Source: Massilia sp. NR 4-1 (GTDB lineage Bacteria > Pseudomonadota > Gammaproteobacteria > Burkholderiales > Burkholderiaceae_D). From it: DNA of 64,000 nucleotides. Shown here piece after piece: positions 1 through 8,488 of this stretch. How positions within the stretch are numbered: position 1 is the first letter of the stretch; every line of letters begins with the position of its first letter. The position numbers and the translations under genes are program-made. Under the pieces are notes generated by a model. That model saw only the letters and a program-made list of their open reading frames with translations. It had not been told where the DNA came from and searched no databases. The DNA is taken from positions 1,550,001 through 1,614,000 of the forward strand of contig NZ_CP012201.1 of NCBI RefSeq assembly GCF_001191005.1, given 5' to 3'.

Positions 1-514
1 CCAGCGGCATGGCCAATACCGAGTGGCCGCTGAAATTGCGGGCCGCCAGTTCGCAGATATCCTGTATCCCCGGCGTCAGATACGCCGCAGGATCGCCCAT
101 GACAGCAAGCATGCAGCCCGGCGCGCAATAGCGCTCCAGCATCAGCGCCTTTTCGATCACTGCCCCCAGGGCAGTTTCCGCGTCAACGCAGCCGGCAATC
201 GCCGCCGCCGCGTAGGAACCGAGGCTGGAACCCAGCACCAGATCGGGACGTACGTCTGCCGCAATCAAGGTCTGGGCCAGCGCATATTCAACCATGAAGA
301 TGGCTGGGTGGCTGATGCGAATGCGCTTCAGCTGCTGCTCGCCATTCGTATCTTCGTACAAAGCCGCCAGCACCGACTCGCCGCAGCGGCTCCGCACCAA
401 AGGATCAAGGTCCTGCATGGTGCTGCGAAACACGGGCTCGCGCCGGTACAGCTCATGGCCCATCTGCCGGTACTGCGAGCCCTGCCCCGAAAACATGAAG
501 ACGGTTTTACTCAT
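1..514 (-). CDS. Discrete acyltransferase, PksD/PedC-like (partial, runs off left edge)
   Basis: This is the N-terminal 171 residues of an acyltransferase-fold protein; the 3' end lies outside the window. It opens with SKTVFMFSGQGSQ, the entry motif of malonyl-CoA:ACP transacylases, and has SHPAIFMVEYALA followed by GSSLGSYAA, where the nucleophile-elbow serine sits. The usual GHSxGE has become GSSLGS, so the residue before the serine is not His. From memory, this pattern is close to the PksD/PedC branch of stand-alone AT-like proteins from trans-AT polyketide clusters, some of which act as acyl hydrolases that clear stalled carriers. It follows an MbtH-like gene on the same strand, so it probably belongs to a biosynthetic cluster extending left. 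Malonyl loading versus hydrolase activity cannot be decided from this part. Confidence 0.8.
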   Translation of the reverse strand, partial: MSKTVFMFSGQGSQYRQMGHELYRREPVFRSTMQDLDPLVRSRCGESVLAALYEDTNGEQQLKRIRISHPAIFMVEYALAQTLIAADVRPDLVLGSSLGSYAAAAIAGCVDAETALGAVIEKALMLERYCAPGCMLAVMGDPAAYLTPGIQDICELAARNFSGHSVLAMPL

Positions 515-723
515 CGCATGCCCCCACGGCCAGACTCGCAAGGGGATAAAACAGTTCGATTCATCGCTACTCGCCACAAAGGAGCCACGCTGCCGCCCCG
601 TTCAATGCAGGAGCACGCGAACCGCCGCAGGCGGTTCAACGCACTTTCTTTACATGGTGAATCTGCCGCACGCGGGAGAGACCAGCGGCCGCTCCCGGCA
701 AAAGCCTTCTGGAAAAGGCTGGG

Positions 724-942
724 CTACTGCTGTGATGAGCTCATTGCTCGGCGCAGGGAAAGTGGGCGCATGTCGGTCCACACTTCATTGATATAGGCCA
801 GGCACGCGTCTTTGCTGCCTTGTTTTCCGGCCTTCTTCCACCCAAGCGGAAGCTCTTTGCTGGCCGGCCAGATCGAGTACTGTTCTTCTTCGTTTACCAC
901 TACTTCGTACAACTCTGCAGCCGGGTTTTCCAAGTCAGACAT
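724..942 (-). CDS. MbtH-like protein (left locus)
   Basis: A 72-residue MbtH-family protein, the small cofactor that binds NRPS adenylation domains and aids their folding or activity. The family signature is intact: NEEEQYSIWP near residue 17, then GW, a conserved Cys-Leu (ACLAYI) and WTDMRPLSLR. It lies upstream of the discrete acyltransferase on the same strand, with a 209 bp gap. A second MbtH-like gene heads the siderophore NRPS operon at 37064-37294. Two paralogues suggest that this one serves the locus to the left, although MbtH proteins often cross-complement. Confidence 0.93.
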   Translation of the reverse strand: MSDLENPAAELYEVVVNEEEQYSIWPASKELPLGWKKAGKQGSKDACLAYINEVWTDMRPLSLRRAMSSSQQ

Positions 943-1307
943 GCTTGCTCCAATGGGTGATCAGTGGTGCTCATTGCTAAAACTAGTGAAACTGGACGCT
1001 TGCTAAAATTACATTGATTGCTGTTTTTACATTCTTTTGTGGCAACTTGCTGGAATTATACAGGCTGAAAGTTGACTTTCTCCTAAGATGCAACACACTG
1101 TTCAAATTCATACAATATCTGCAACACTCGGCTTCTTAAAAAATCTTGAAATAATTTTTCACCATTTTCCAGAATTTTATTCAGTAAAAATTTTAAAAAA
1201 TTTCCTTTTAGAAAAAATGTGACTAGCTGAAATTAATCCTTAACATTAGCTTTAGGTCAAAGTGGTAGTACTCCAAACCCTTACGCAAGCGGCGCAGGGA
1301 GGCCGGC
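943..1307. other. AT-rich intergenic gap between two loci
   Basis: About 365 bp without a credible gene, between the divergent MbtH-like gene and fhuF. The part from about 1010 to 1260 is strikingly AT-rich, with runs of A and T, unlike the GC-rich flanks. It must hold promoters for both directions. I could not find a TAAA-N16/17-CGT box like those of the other siderophore units here, nor a convincing Fur site. An AGGGAGG ribosome binding site sits near 1296-1302, just before the GTG start of fhuF. Confidence 0.6.
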
Positions 1308-2150
1308 GTGCAGAATTTTCCGCCGCCTCGTTCGTCTATCGGACATGGACTTTCCCCTCTCATCATGATCCCGCTGCTCGAACCTCTATTCCAGGGCGAG
1401 ATGCGCAGCTATGGCGAATCGCTGTCCTGCGCCCCCCAATTTCCACCGGCGGCACTGCCCGTGGCGCAGCTGCTGTCCGAGCCCGAGCTGCTGACAAGAC
1501 AGCTGCACTCAAGCGCCGCCAAATTTGGATTGCAAGACTTGCGCCCCGTGGCCTCGGACTGGAGCAACCGCTATCTGGGCGCACTGCTGCCGCCGCTGGT
1601 CGCCGGCGCGACGCTGCTGCGCCACCGCTTCCCCGCCAGCGCGGGAGAGATGGCCGTGACTCTGGCGCCGCATGGCGCGGTGGTGGGCTTCCATATCCTT
1701 ACCTTGGGTGAATCGCTACCGGAGGCCGATACCGGACAGCGCTACGACGCGCTGCTGCGCAGCCATCTGGCGCCGCTGTTCGCGCAACTCAGTTGCCAAT
1801 CGGGGCTGGCGCAGAAAATCTTGTGGGGGAATGCGGTGCGCTGGTTGAACTTCCTGTTCGATGCGGCGCAGCGCCTGGCCGCCGCGCACGGAGAGCAGCA
1901 TGTGGCGGCGGTCGCAAGCGACCGCGCGCAACTGTTTGACGGCGCGCTGTGGACTGGAGAGGAGAATCCTCTATGTATGCGGCGGCGGTGCGCTCCGGCC
2001 AAGCCGGGGGAAAAGGCCGATGCCGATGGCCTGATCGCCCTGCACAGCCAGTGCTGCCTCTATCACCTACTGCCCGGACAAAGCTATTGCGGCGCCTGTC
2101 CGCTCGACCCGCTGCGCGTCCGGGGCAAAGCGCTGATCGCTGCTGGCTGA
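1308..2150 (+). CDS. fhuF: FhuF-family siderophore-iron reductase
   Basis: A 280-residue FhuF-like protein. The family reduces ferric iron in hydroxamate siderophores in the cytoplasm and carries an unusual [2Fe-2S] cluster on a C-terminal Cys-Cys-x(10)-Cys-x2-Cys motif. Here it reads QCCLYHLLPGQSYCGAC close to the end, so all four ligands are present. I chose the GTG start because AGGGAGG lies 5-6 bases upstream; an ATG at 1368 has no such site. The last 84 bases are antisense to the 3' end of the convergent thioesterase gene, so the cluster-binding tail and the thioesterase tail share DNA. It fits as the iron-release step of the siderophore cluster. Confidence 0.88.
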   Translation: MQNFPPPRSSIGHGLSPLIMIPLLEPLFQGEMRSYGESLSCAPQFPPAALPVAQLLSEPELLTRQLHSSAAKFGLQDLRPVASDWSNRYLGALLPPLVAGATLLRHRFPASAGEMAVTLAPHGAVVGFHILTLGESLPEADTGQRYDALLRSHLAPLFAQLSCQSGLAQKILWGNAVRWLNFLFDAAQRLAAAHGEQHVAAVASDRAQLFDGALWTGEENPLCMRRRCAPAKPGEKADADGLIALHSQCCLYHLLPGQSYCGACPLDPLRVRGKALIAAG

Positions 2151-2849
2151 GGCCAGCAACCGTTCCAGAGCGCACATCAGCTGTCGTTCCTGCCGCTCTC
2201 CGCGCAGGTAGAAATGCCCGCCTTCGAACCATTCAAGACTGAATGCGGACTGCGTTTCGCTGCGCCATGCCTCCATCTGCCGGGGCGTATTGGTGTCGGC
2301 GCGTCCAGCGAAAACGTGCAGGGGAATATCCAGCGGCCGGTTCTGCACATCGCTGCGGAAACTGGCGCAAACCTGGTAGTCGGCGCGCATCAAGGGCAGA
2401 ACCATCTGCATCAGCTCCGTGCTGGCAAACGCTTCTTGCGGCGTGCCGCCCTGGCGGCGCATCTCGGCGATCAGCGACTCGTCGTCCAGATTGCTGATGA
2501 GGGGGCCGCGCCGCGTCGGCGCGGCCGTGGCGGATACCAGCAGTGCGCGCGGCGCCCGGCTTTCCCCCAGCTGGCGCAAACGCTGCGCCATGCCATACGC
2601 CAGCAAGCCGCCCATGCTGTGGCCGAACAGCGCGTATGTCCGCTGCGGCAGCAGCAGATATTCGCTGCACAAGCGCGTCACCATTGCGCTGTAGTCGCAT
2701 ATCAGCGCCTGGCTGCTGCGCCGGCCGCGCCCCGGCAATTCCAGCGGCATCACGCTGATCCAGTCCGGCAGCAGGCGCTTCCAGCGCTGGTACATGGCGG
2801 AGCTGCCGCCGGCGTTCGGCAGGCAGAGCAAGGTAATCGGCGCGCTCAT
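2067..2849 (-). CDS. Type II thioesterase
   Basis: A 260-residue alpha/beta hydrolase of the external thioesterase family (GrsT/PvdG-like), which removes wrong or stalled groups from carrier domains of NRPS/PKS lines. The N-terminus LLCLPNAGGSS is typical, the nucleophile lies in GHSMGG near residue 76, an Asp is in AGRADTNTP and the catalytic His in GGHFYL. Its start overlaps the exporter stop by four bases (ATGA), so it is translationally coupled and the last gene of the acylase-exporter-thioesterase operon. The final ~28 codons overlap fhuF on the other strand. Confidence 0.93.
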   Translation of the reverse strand: MSAPITLLCLPNAGGSSAMYQRWKRLLPDWISVMPLELPGRGRRSSQALICDYSAMVTRLCSEYLLLPQRTYALFGHSMGGLLAYGMAQRLRQLGESRAPRALLVSATAAPTRRGPLISNLDDESLIAEMRRQGGTPQEAFASTELMQMVLPLMRADYQVCASFRSDVQNRPLDIPLHVFAGRADTNTPRQMEAWRSETQSAFSLEWFEGGHFYLRGERQERQLMCALERLLASASSDQRFAPDAQRVERTGAAIALSGQ

Positions 2850-4480
2850 GCTGCTTGCGCTGGACGCTGTGGCACGCTGTCTTCGCTGAGCTGGCCGTTT
2901 TCCATCCTTATTAAGCGGTCGGCCACATGGAAGTAGCGGTCGTCATGCGAGATCACCAGGATGGTTTTGCCCTGGGCTTTGAGTTCCGCCAGCACTTCGA
3001 GATAGAACACGTTCTTGAATACGGGGTCCTGGTCCGCCGCCCATTCGTCGAAGACGAGGAAAGGACGGTTTTCCAGGCAGGCCACCACCAGGGCCAGGCG
3101 CTTGCGCTGCCCCTGCGACAAAGCCTGCGTGGTGAAGGCGCCGTTGCGCACCTGGACCTTGTGCTGCAAATGCAGGCGCTCGATCAGGCGGTTGCCGCGC
3201 GCATCCAGGTCGGCGCTGGCTTCGCCGCTGTGCAACAGGCGGTCGAACAGGTGGAAGTCCGAGAACACGGTGCTGAACAGCTGGCGGTACTGGTCGCGGC
3301 GGGAGTCGTCCACGTCCTGGCCGTTCAAGACGATGCTGCCCCGTTCCGGCGGATACAGGCCCACCAACAGCTTGGCCAGCGTGGTCTTGCCGCTGCCATT
3401 GCCGCCGACCAGGAACACCACTTCGCCCGGCTTGAAGGTAAAGCTGACCGGCCCGAGGGCGAAGAAATCGTCGCTCTGCTCGTGGTAATAGCGGTGTTCG
3501 ACCTTGTCCAGCACCAGTTGCTGCAGCGGCTGGGGCTGGGCGCTGCCGACGGCCTGCTCGGAATCGCTCATGCCGGCCGTGATCTCGTCGATGCGCATGG
3601 CCGATGCCTTGGCCAGGTTGGCGCGCGGGATATTCAGCAGCAGCACTTCGAGCGGCGTCACCATATAGACAAAGACCAGGGCAAAACCCGTCATCACGCG
3701 GGCCTGGTCCGACGCGCCGCCCAGCAGGACAAACAGCACCAGTCCGATGAAGGCATAGATCAGGAAGTTGGCCCAGCTTGCCGAGATCACGAAAATCGAC
3801 ATGCCCAGCGCGCGTTCGCTGCGCACGGTTTCAATCGAACCGCCCAGCACCTGTTCCTGAAACACCTTGCGCTTGCCGAAGTGCAGGCGCAGCTCCTTGG
3901 CGCCATCGGTCAGCGAGCGGAAATGGCCGAACAGGCGATCCTGCTCCTCCGCGCCGCGGTTCAGGTGGCGGATCGCGCGCAGATTGGCGAGATGGTAGCC
4001 GAAGGAACCCAGGCCGATCAGCGCCACCGCGAACAGGAAGATCTGCCAGGACAGCAGCAGCATATACACCAGGCAGCCCAGCACCACCACCGCATTGCTC
4101 AGAATGGCCGGGAACGTCACGAAGAAGGCGGCGACATTGGTGCTATGTTCGGACAGCGCCGACTGCACGCGCGCCGAGCCGATGGCTTCCAGATTGCGGT
4201 AATCGGCGGCGATCACGCGCGCGCTCACATAGCGCCGCAATTCGGCATGGGCGTGCTGGCTCAGACGCTCGAACAGCACGGAGGCAATGATATGGGTCAG
4301 CATCAACCCTACCGCCAGCAGGGCGAAAGTCCAGGCCATGCCGGTGCGGACCGAGGCCTCGGCACTGAGCGCTTCGCTGATCATGGCGATCAGCGTGACG
4401 CTGCAAATACCATGCGCCACGCTGCCGGCGGCGGCGGCCAGCAGCAGGCTCCTGGATTGTTGAATCAGAAAACGCAACAT
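2846..4480 (-). CDS. PvdE-like cyclic peptide/siderophore ABC exporter
   Basis: A 544-residue half-transporter with an N-terminal membrane domain (about residues 1-300, several hydrophobic helices) and a C-terminal ATPase. Walker A is GGNGSGKTT near residue 360, the signature is LSQGQ near 454, and Walker B with its acidic residue is FLVFDEWAADQDP near 476. This layout and the DEWAADQDP variant are typical of the SyrD/PvdE group. PvdE moves acylated ferribactin into the periplasm during pyoverdine synthesis. The neighbouring PvdQ-like acylase and the thioesterase overlap support export of an acylated peptide precursor here. The gene sits 53 bp downstream of the acylase gene. Confidence 0.92.
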   Translation of the reverse strand: MLRFLIQQSRSLLLAAAAGSVAHGICSVTLIAMISEALSAEASVRTGMAWTFALLAVGLMLTHIIASVLFERLSQHAHAELRRYVSARVIAADYRNLEAIGSARVQSALSEHSTNVAAFFVTFPAILSNAVVVLGCLVYMLLLSWQIFLFAVALIGLGSFGYHLANLRAIRHLNRGAEEQDRLFGHFRSLTDGAKELRLHFGKRKVFQEQVLGGSIETVRSERALGMSIFVISASWANFLIYAFIGLVLFVLLGGASDQARVMTGFALVFVYMVTPLEVLLLNIPRANLAKASAMRIDEITAGMSDSEQAVGSAQPQPLQQLVLDKVEHRYYHEQSDDFFALGPVSFTFKPGEVVFLVGGNGSGKTTLAKLLVGLYPPERGSIVLNGQDVDDSRRDQYRQLFSTVFSDFHLFDRLLHSGEASADLDARGNRLIERLHLQHKVQVRNGAFTTQALSQGQRKRLALVVACLENRPFLVFDEWAADQDPVFKNVFYLEVLAELKAQGKTILVISHDDRYFHVADRLIRMENGQLSEDSVPQRPAQAA

Positions 4481-4533
4481 ATTGAATCCTTGTGTATGGC
4501 TTTGCTTGCAAGACGAATAGCTTCGCCGCTTGT

Positions 4534-6903
4534 TTATGGTTTGAGCACGGTGCGCGAGACGGTGGCGGCGCGAACCTGGGCATCGTAGAAAGGGAAGACG
4601 CTCCAGCGCTTGGCCGCATAGCGCTGCAGGGCGCTGTTGCGCGCCACGTCATCCAGTCCGGTTTCGCTCAGGCCGTGCGCCAGCAGGGTTTCCGCCACCG
4701 CCCCCTGGTCGTCGAAGCGCACCAGCTGTAAATAGCTGTTGCCGACGAATTCCTCCGTCAAGCCCTGGCTGCCCAGCGGACGGCAGGCCACCGTGAAATA
4801 GCCGCCCTGGTGGCAGCCGCCGTACAGGGCGATATGATGCTTGCCTGTCCCGGCGAACAAATCCCGGCCGCGCGGCGCATCGAGCGGCTGGCCGGCAGCC
4901 TGCATGGCCAGCACCGCCGCGCCAAGGCTTTGCGCCATGCGCGGGTCTTCGACGCGGATCTCGGCCGGCGTCTCCAGCGGTCGGGCCGGATCGAAAGCGA
5001 CCTTAAAGCGTTCAGCCTCGGGGATGCGTTCCACCCTGGCCCAGAACTGCTCCCACAGCAGCGCGCCGCGGTCCTGGGCATTGGCGCTGTCCGGCCAGGC
5101 GCGCAGCACGCTGCAGGCCTCTGCCAAAGGCGCTTTACGGACGGCGTCGAAGGTTTTGCCCGACTCGGGATCGGCTGTAACCTCCACTTCATCCTGCCGG
5201 CAGATGGCGTGCAGCAGCGGCACCTTGTATCGTTGCGCCGCCAGCGAACGCGCATCCAGCACCTGTTCGCGCAAGCTGCCGACCATATCGGCTGGCTTCA
5301 GCGGCGCGCGCGCCAACAGTCCGGCTGCGATGCCGTGACCCGCCTTGCTGCGCAGCGAAGGCATGCCGCGCTCACCGCCCAGCAGCCGGGCGTAGCCTTC
5401 CAGCGGCTGGGCGGGATTCGTCAGCCAGTAGCTGTCGTTCATATTCGCCACATAATCGGTACGGAACAAGCCTGGCTGGCGCGCGGCCGGCATGGCGCCC
5501 GGCTGGGCCGCGGCGCTATCGTTCAGCCAATTGCATTCGCTGCGGCTGCCATCCAGCACCGGCGTTCCGCCATCGATGCCGGCAAAGGCCTTGGACACCG
5601 GCGTGGCGCAGCGCGCCCGCAGGTCGTCGGGGGCGTTTGGCACGGCACCGATATCGCCATACCAGACCCGCGCGTCGCCGCGCCCGATGGCAATGGTATT
5701 CACCCACGGAATGCTGGCTTCGCGCTTCTGGATCGCCACGAATTCTTCCAGCGAACGCGCCTGATTCCAGTAGAAGAACGTGCGGAAGGCACGGAAGTTC
5801 TCGCCGTTGACGTCGCGCAGCGCCAGGGCTTTCTCCCCGCTCCAAGCCAAATGTGGCGATCGGGCGCCCAGATCGACCACGGGGCCGAACTGGCTGAAAT
5901 ACAAGGTGCGCGTGGTGCTGACACCTTTGCCGTCGGCCGCGCGCAGGGGGACAGTGACAGTCCTGGCCTGCATCGCCACGGTCTGCTGGTCCACGCGGTA
6001 GCTGGTGGGGCCGGACAGCGCCAGGTCGAACAGGCCAAAACGGCGCGCCTCCGACACCGTATGGCTCCACGCCACATGGTCGTTAAAGCCGATCATGACC
6101 ACCGGCACGCCAAGGAAGGAAACGCCGGCGACATTCAATTTGCCAGGAATGCTCAAGTGGGCCTGGTAAAACCGGTCGGGCCCGCGCCAGAACCAGTGCG
6201 GATTGCCGAACAGGACCGGTTGCGCCTTCCCGCTTGCGTCACCGCCCAGCGCCAGGGCATTGCTGCCGATGCCGGGCTGATTGCCGATGGTATGGGCCAG
6301 CAGCTCATCCAGGGATGGCTGGTCCGTGCTGTGCGCCTGCTGTTTCGTTCCAGGCGGCGCCGCATTCACGATGGCCGGGATAAAGCGCGCGTAACCGGCG
6401 CTGATGGTGGCGGCATACATGCGGCGGTAGATATCGTCCGCGGTGATTTCCTCCACCCAGGGCTGGCTGGCGCATGCCGCCTTGCCCTGCTTGCGCGCCA
6501 GCTTCACGTAGCGGTTGAAGCCATCGGCAAAGCCGCTCACCAGCTCCTGCAGCTCGGCCGGCTGTTCGCGCCGGTATGACCGAATCAATTCGGGCGTCAG
6601 GAAGCCGGCGAAGAAAATATCCATTTCCAGATTGCTGGACCTGCCCAGCATCGACTCATGCGCGGGACGGTTGGCTGCGCCCCAGTGCACGCTGCGTCGG
6701 CCCTTGAAGGTTACGAAGGCTTCGCTCATGGTGCACAGCGCATCCTCCGCCTGCACATAGCCGTATCCCAGCCCCAGGCCGCGCCAGTTGTCCGCCTTGA
6801 TATGCGGGATGCCGTCGGCAGTGCGCCGGATATCGATATTGCCCGCCTGGACGGCGCCGCAAATCAGCATGGCCAGCATGCCCAGTTTTATATTCCTCAA
6901 CAT
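4534..6903 (-). CDS. PvdQ-like periplasmic acylase (penicillin acylase family, Ntn hydrolase)
   Basis: A 789-residue S45-family N-terminal nucleophile hydrolase. A signal peptide ends near residue 20 (AVQA). The pro-enzyme cleavage site is visible as GIG|SNALALGG, which makes Ser214 the new N-terminus of the beta chain and the nucleophile. FGNPHWFWRGPDRFYQAHL and WSHTVSEARRF follow, as in PvdQ and AHL acylases. PvdQ removes the fatty acid from the pyoverdine precursor in the periplasm and can also cleave acyl-homoserine lactones. Because the NRPS here starts with a fatty-acyl-AMP ligase, deacylation of the exported siderophore precursor is the best guess; quorum quenching is possible too. It leads the operon to 2067, and a TAAA-N16-CGTC box lies 34 bp upstream. 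Confidence 0.9.
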   Translation of the reverse strand: MLRNIKLGMLAMLICGAVQAGNIDIRRTADGIPHIKADNWRGLGLGYGYVQAEDALCTMSEAFVTFKGRRSVHWGAANRPAHESMLGRSSNLEMDIFFAGFLTPELIRSYRREQPAELQELVSGFADGFNRYVKLARKQGKAACASQPWVEEITADDIYRRMYAATISAGYARFIPAIVNAAPPGTKQQAHSTDQPSLDELLAHTIGNQPGIGSNALALGGDASGKAQPVLFGNPHWFWRGPDRFYQAHLSIPGKLNVAGVSFLGVPVVMIGFNDHVAWSHTVSEARRFGLFDLALSGPTSYRVDQQTVAMQARTVTVPLRAADGKGVSTTRTLYFSQFGPVVDLGARSPHLAWSGEKALALRDVNGENFRAFRTFFYWNQARSLEEFVAIQKREASIPWVNTIAIGRGDARVWYGDIGAVPNAPDDLRARCATPVSKAFAGIDGGTPVLDGSRSECNWLNDSAAAQPGAMPAARQPGLFRTDYVANMNDSYWLTNPAQPLEGYARLLGGERGMPSLRSKAGHGIAAGLLARAPLKPADMVGSLREQVLDARSLAAQRYKVPLLHAICRQDEVEVTADPESGKTFDAVRKAPLAEACSVLRAWPDSANAQDRGALLWEQFWARVERIPEAERFKVAFDPARPLETPAEIRVEDPRMAQSLGAAVLAMQAAGQPLDAPRGRDLFAGTGKHHIALYGGCHQGGYFTVACRPLGSQGLTEEFVGNSYLQLVRFDDQGAVAETLLAHGLSETGLDDVARNSALQRYAAKRWSVFPFYDAQVRAATVSRTVLKP

Positions 6904-6936
6904 TCCCTGCCCTTTCCGTTGCGCTCTTCCCCTCCT

Positions 6937-6960
6937 GACGTTTCAGCGCAAAGTTTTTTA
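6937..6960 (-). promoter_or_regulatory. Putative ECF (PvdS-type) promoter of the acylase operon
   Basis: On the minus strand TAAA (6960-6957) is followed after 16 bases by CGTC (6940-6937), 34 bp before the acylase start. The spacing is one base shorter than in the other four boxes of the cluster, and the fifth base is A rather than C or T, so this is the weakest of the set. It stands back to back with the monooxygenase promoter. Confidence 0.5.
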
Positions 6961-6989
6961 AGTCTTCAGCAGAAAAAAAGACGCAAGGC

Positions 6990-7014
6990 TAAACACTTTG
7001 AAGTCCGGATCGTC
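6990..7014 (+). promoter_or_regulatory. Putative ECF (PvdS-type) promoter of the ornithine monooxygenase
   Basis: TAAAC (6990-6994), a 16-base spacer and CGTC (7011-7014) lie 65 bp before the monooxygenase start. The arrangement matches the pyoverdine iron-starvation box TAAAT-N16-CGT recognised by PvdS and recurs before three other units of the cluster with identical spacing. Confidence 0.65.
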
Positions 7015-7078
7015 ATGCCTGCAAGACCGTACAACGCCGGTTCCCAAACCGATTAACAGGAATAACAGGACAAACACC

Positions 7079-8314
7079 ATGCATATCCATAATCTCATCG
7101 GCATCGGCTTCGGCCCATCCAATCTGGCGCTGGCCATTGCGCTGCAGGAGCAAGGCCATGCGCCGGACGCGCTGTATCTCGAAAAGCAGGAGCACTTCGC
7201 CTGGCATCCGGGCATGCTGCTGGATGGCACCCATATGCAAATCTCCTTCCTCAAGGACCTGGCCACGCTGCGCAACCCGTCCAGCCGCTTCACATTCTTG
7301 AACTACCTGCACCAGCAACAGCGCCTGCCCGACTTCATCAATCTGAAAACCTTCTACCCCAGCCGCTACGAATTCAACGACTACCTGGCCTGGGCCGCGC
7401 GCCAGTTCGCTGCGCAAACCCGCTACGGAGAGGAAGTGACGGCTGTCCTGCCGGTGCAGAAAGACGGCCAGGTGACGCATCTGACGGTACTGTCGCGCGA
7501 CAGTCAGGGACAACAACATGAGCGCCTGGCGCGCAATCTGGTGGTCAGCGTCGGCGGCACCGCATCCATCCCGGAATGCTTCGCGCCTTTCCGCAACGAT
7601 GCCCGTGTATTCCATTCCAGCGCCTACCTGGGCAGCATGAACCAGCTTAAGGATGCGCGCCGCGTCGCCGTGATCGGCGCCGGCCAGAGCGCCGCCGAAA
7701 TCTTCATGGACCTGCACGGCAAGGGCTGCAGTGTGGACCTAGTGACGCGGGCGCGCGCCATGAAGCCGGCCGACGACAGTCCCTTCATCAATGAAATCTT
7801 CAATGCGGACTACACCGACTATGTGTTCAAGCAGGCGCCGTCCGAGCGCGCCGCCCTGATCGAAGAGCACCTGAACACCAATTACGCGGTGGCCGATACG
7901 GACCTGATCGAGCAGATCTTCCACGTCTTTTACCAGCAGAAAGTGCTGGGACATCAGCGCCACCAGTTCCTGCGCCGCCATGAGGTGGTCGAGGTGAACG
8001 CCGAAGCCGGCGGCATCCAGCTGCAGCTGAAGGACCAGGACAGCGGCACCACCTTCGCCAGCCGCTACGACGCCGTGATCCTGGCGACTGGCTACCGCCG
8101 CCAGCAGCATCAGAACCTGCTCGCACCCCTGGCGCCATGGCTGGACAATATGGCCGTGGACCGCAACTACCAGCTGATCGCCGACGACCGCTTCCTGCCG
8201 CGCGTTTTCCTGCAGGGCAGCTGCGAAGCGTCGCATGGCCTGTCCGATACCCTGCTCTCCATCACCGCCATCCGCAGCCAGGAAATCGGCGCTGCGCTGC
8301 ACGCCACCGTTTAA
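7079..8314 (+). CDS. pvdA: L-ornithine N5-monooxygenase (PvdA-like)
   Basis: A 411-residue flavin-dependent monooxygenase that makes N5-hydroxyornithine, the hydroxamate precursor, from ornithine, NADPH and O2. The FAD-binding GIGFGPSNLA is at residues 8-17, the NADPH-binding VIGAGQSAAE near 197-206, and the late ATGYRRQ motif near 340. HPGMLLDGTHMQISFLKDLATLRNP is the family substrate-region signature. I start at the ATG at 7079, preceded by AGGA with an 8-base gap; upstream in-frame codons have no binding site and would run into the promoter. A hairpin with a T-tract follows it. The formyl- and acyltransferases nearby would act on its product. Confidence 0.95.
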   Translation: MHIHNLIGIGFGPSNLALAIALQEQGHAPDALYLEKQEHFAWHPGMLLDGTHMQISFLKDLATLRNPSSRFTFLNYLHQQQRLPDFINLKTFYPSRYEFNDYLAWAARQFAAQTRYGEEVTAVLPVQKDGQVTHLTVLSRDSQGQQHERLARNLVVSVGGTASIPECFAPFRNDARVFHSSAYLGSMNQLKDARRVAVIGAGQSAAEIFMDLHGKGCSVDLVTRARAMKPADDSPFINEIFNADYTDYVFKQAPSERAALIEEHLNTNYAVADTDLIEQIFHVFYQQKVLGHQRHQFLRRHEVVEVNAEAGGIQLQLKDQDSGTTFASRYDAVILATGYRRQQHQNLLAPLAPWLDNMAVDRNYQLIADDRFLPRVFLQGSCEASHGLSDTLLSITAIRSQEIGAALHATV

Positions 8315-8360
8315 CCCCCGCCGCGGGGCCGCCCTCCTCCCCGGCCCCGCAAGCCAGGCC

Positions 8361-8385
8361 CGCCGCAACGGCGGCGCATCTTTTT
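8361..8385 (+). terminator. Rho-independent terminator after the monooxygenase
   Basis: Stem CGCCGC (8361-8366) pairs with GCGGCG (8371-8376) around a four-base loop, and TTTTT follows at 8381-8385. A second GC-rich inverted repeat lies just before (8323-8330 with 8343-8350). The T-tract runs into the next promoter box. Confidence 0.65.
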
Positions 8386-8387
8386 AT

Positions 8388-8412
8388 TAAATTTCCACCC
8401 CGCTGATTCGTC
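8388..8412 (+). promoter_or_regulatory. Putative ECF (PvdS-type) promoter of the siderophore receptor
   Basis: TAAAT (8388-8392), a 16-base spacer and CGTC (8409-8412) lie 76 bp before the receptor start. This is an exact match to the TAAAT-N16-CGT pattern known for PvdS-controlled promoters in pseudomonads. Confidence 0.68.
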
Positions 8413-8488
8413 AGAGGGGTACGGCTTGTCGCGCCCATTTTTTGAGCACGCGCATCCGCACTCCTTTATCATCAACAAAGCAAGCAAA

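Noticed and set aside
2927..4588. Long plus-strand open frame opposite the ABC exporter gene
   Set aside because: It is antisense to a gene with clear Walker motifs; the translation is a His/Gln/Ala-rich mirror of the real frame with no family features.
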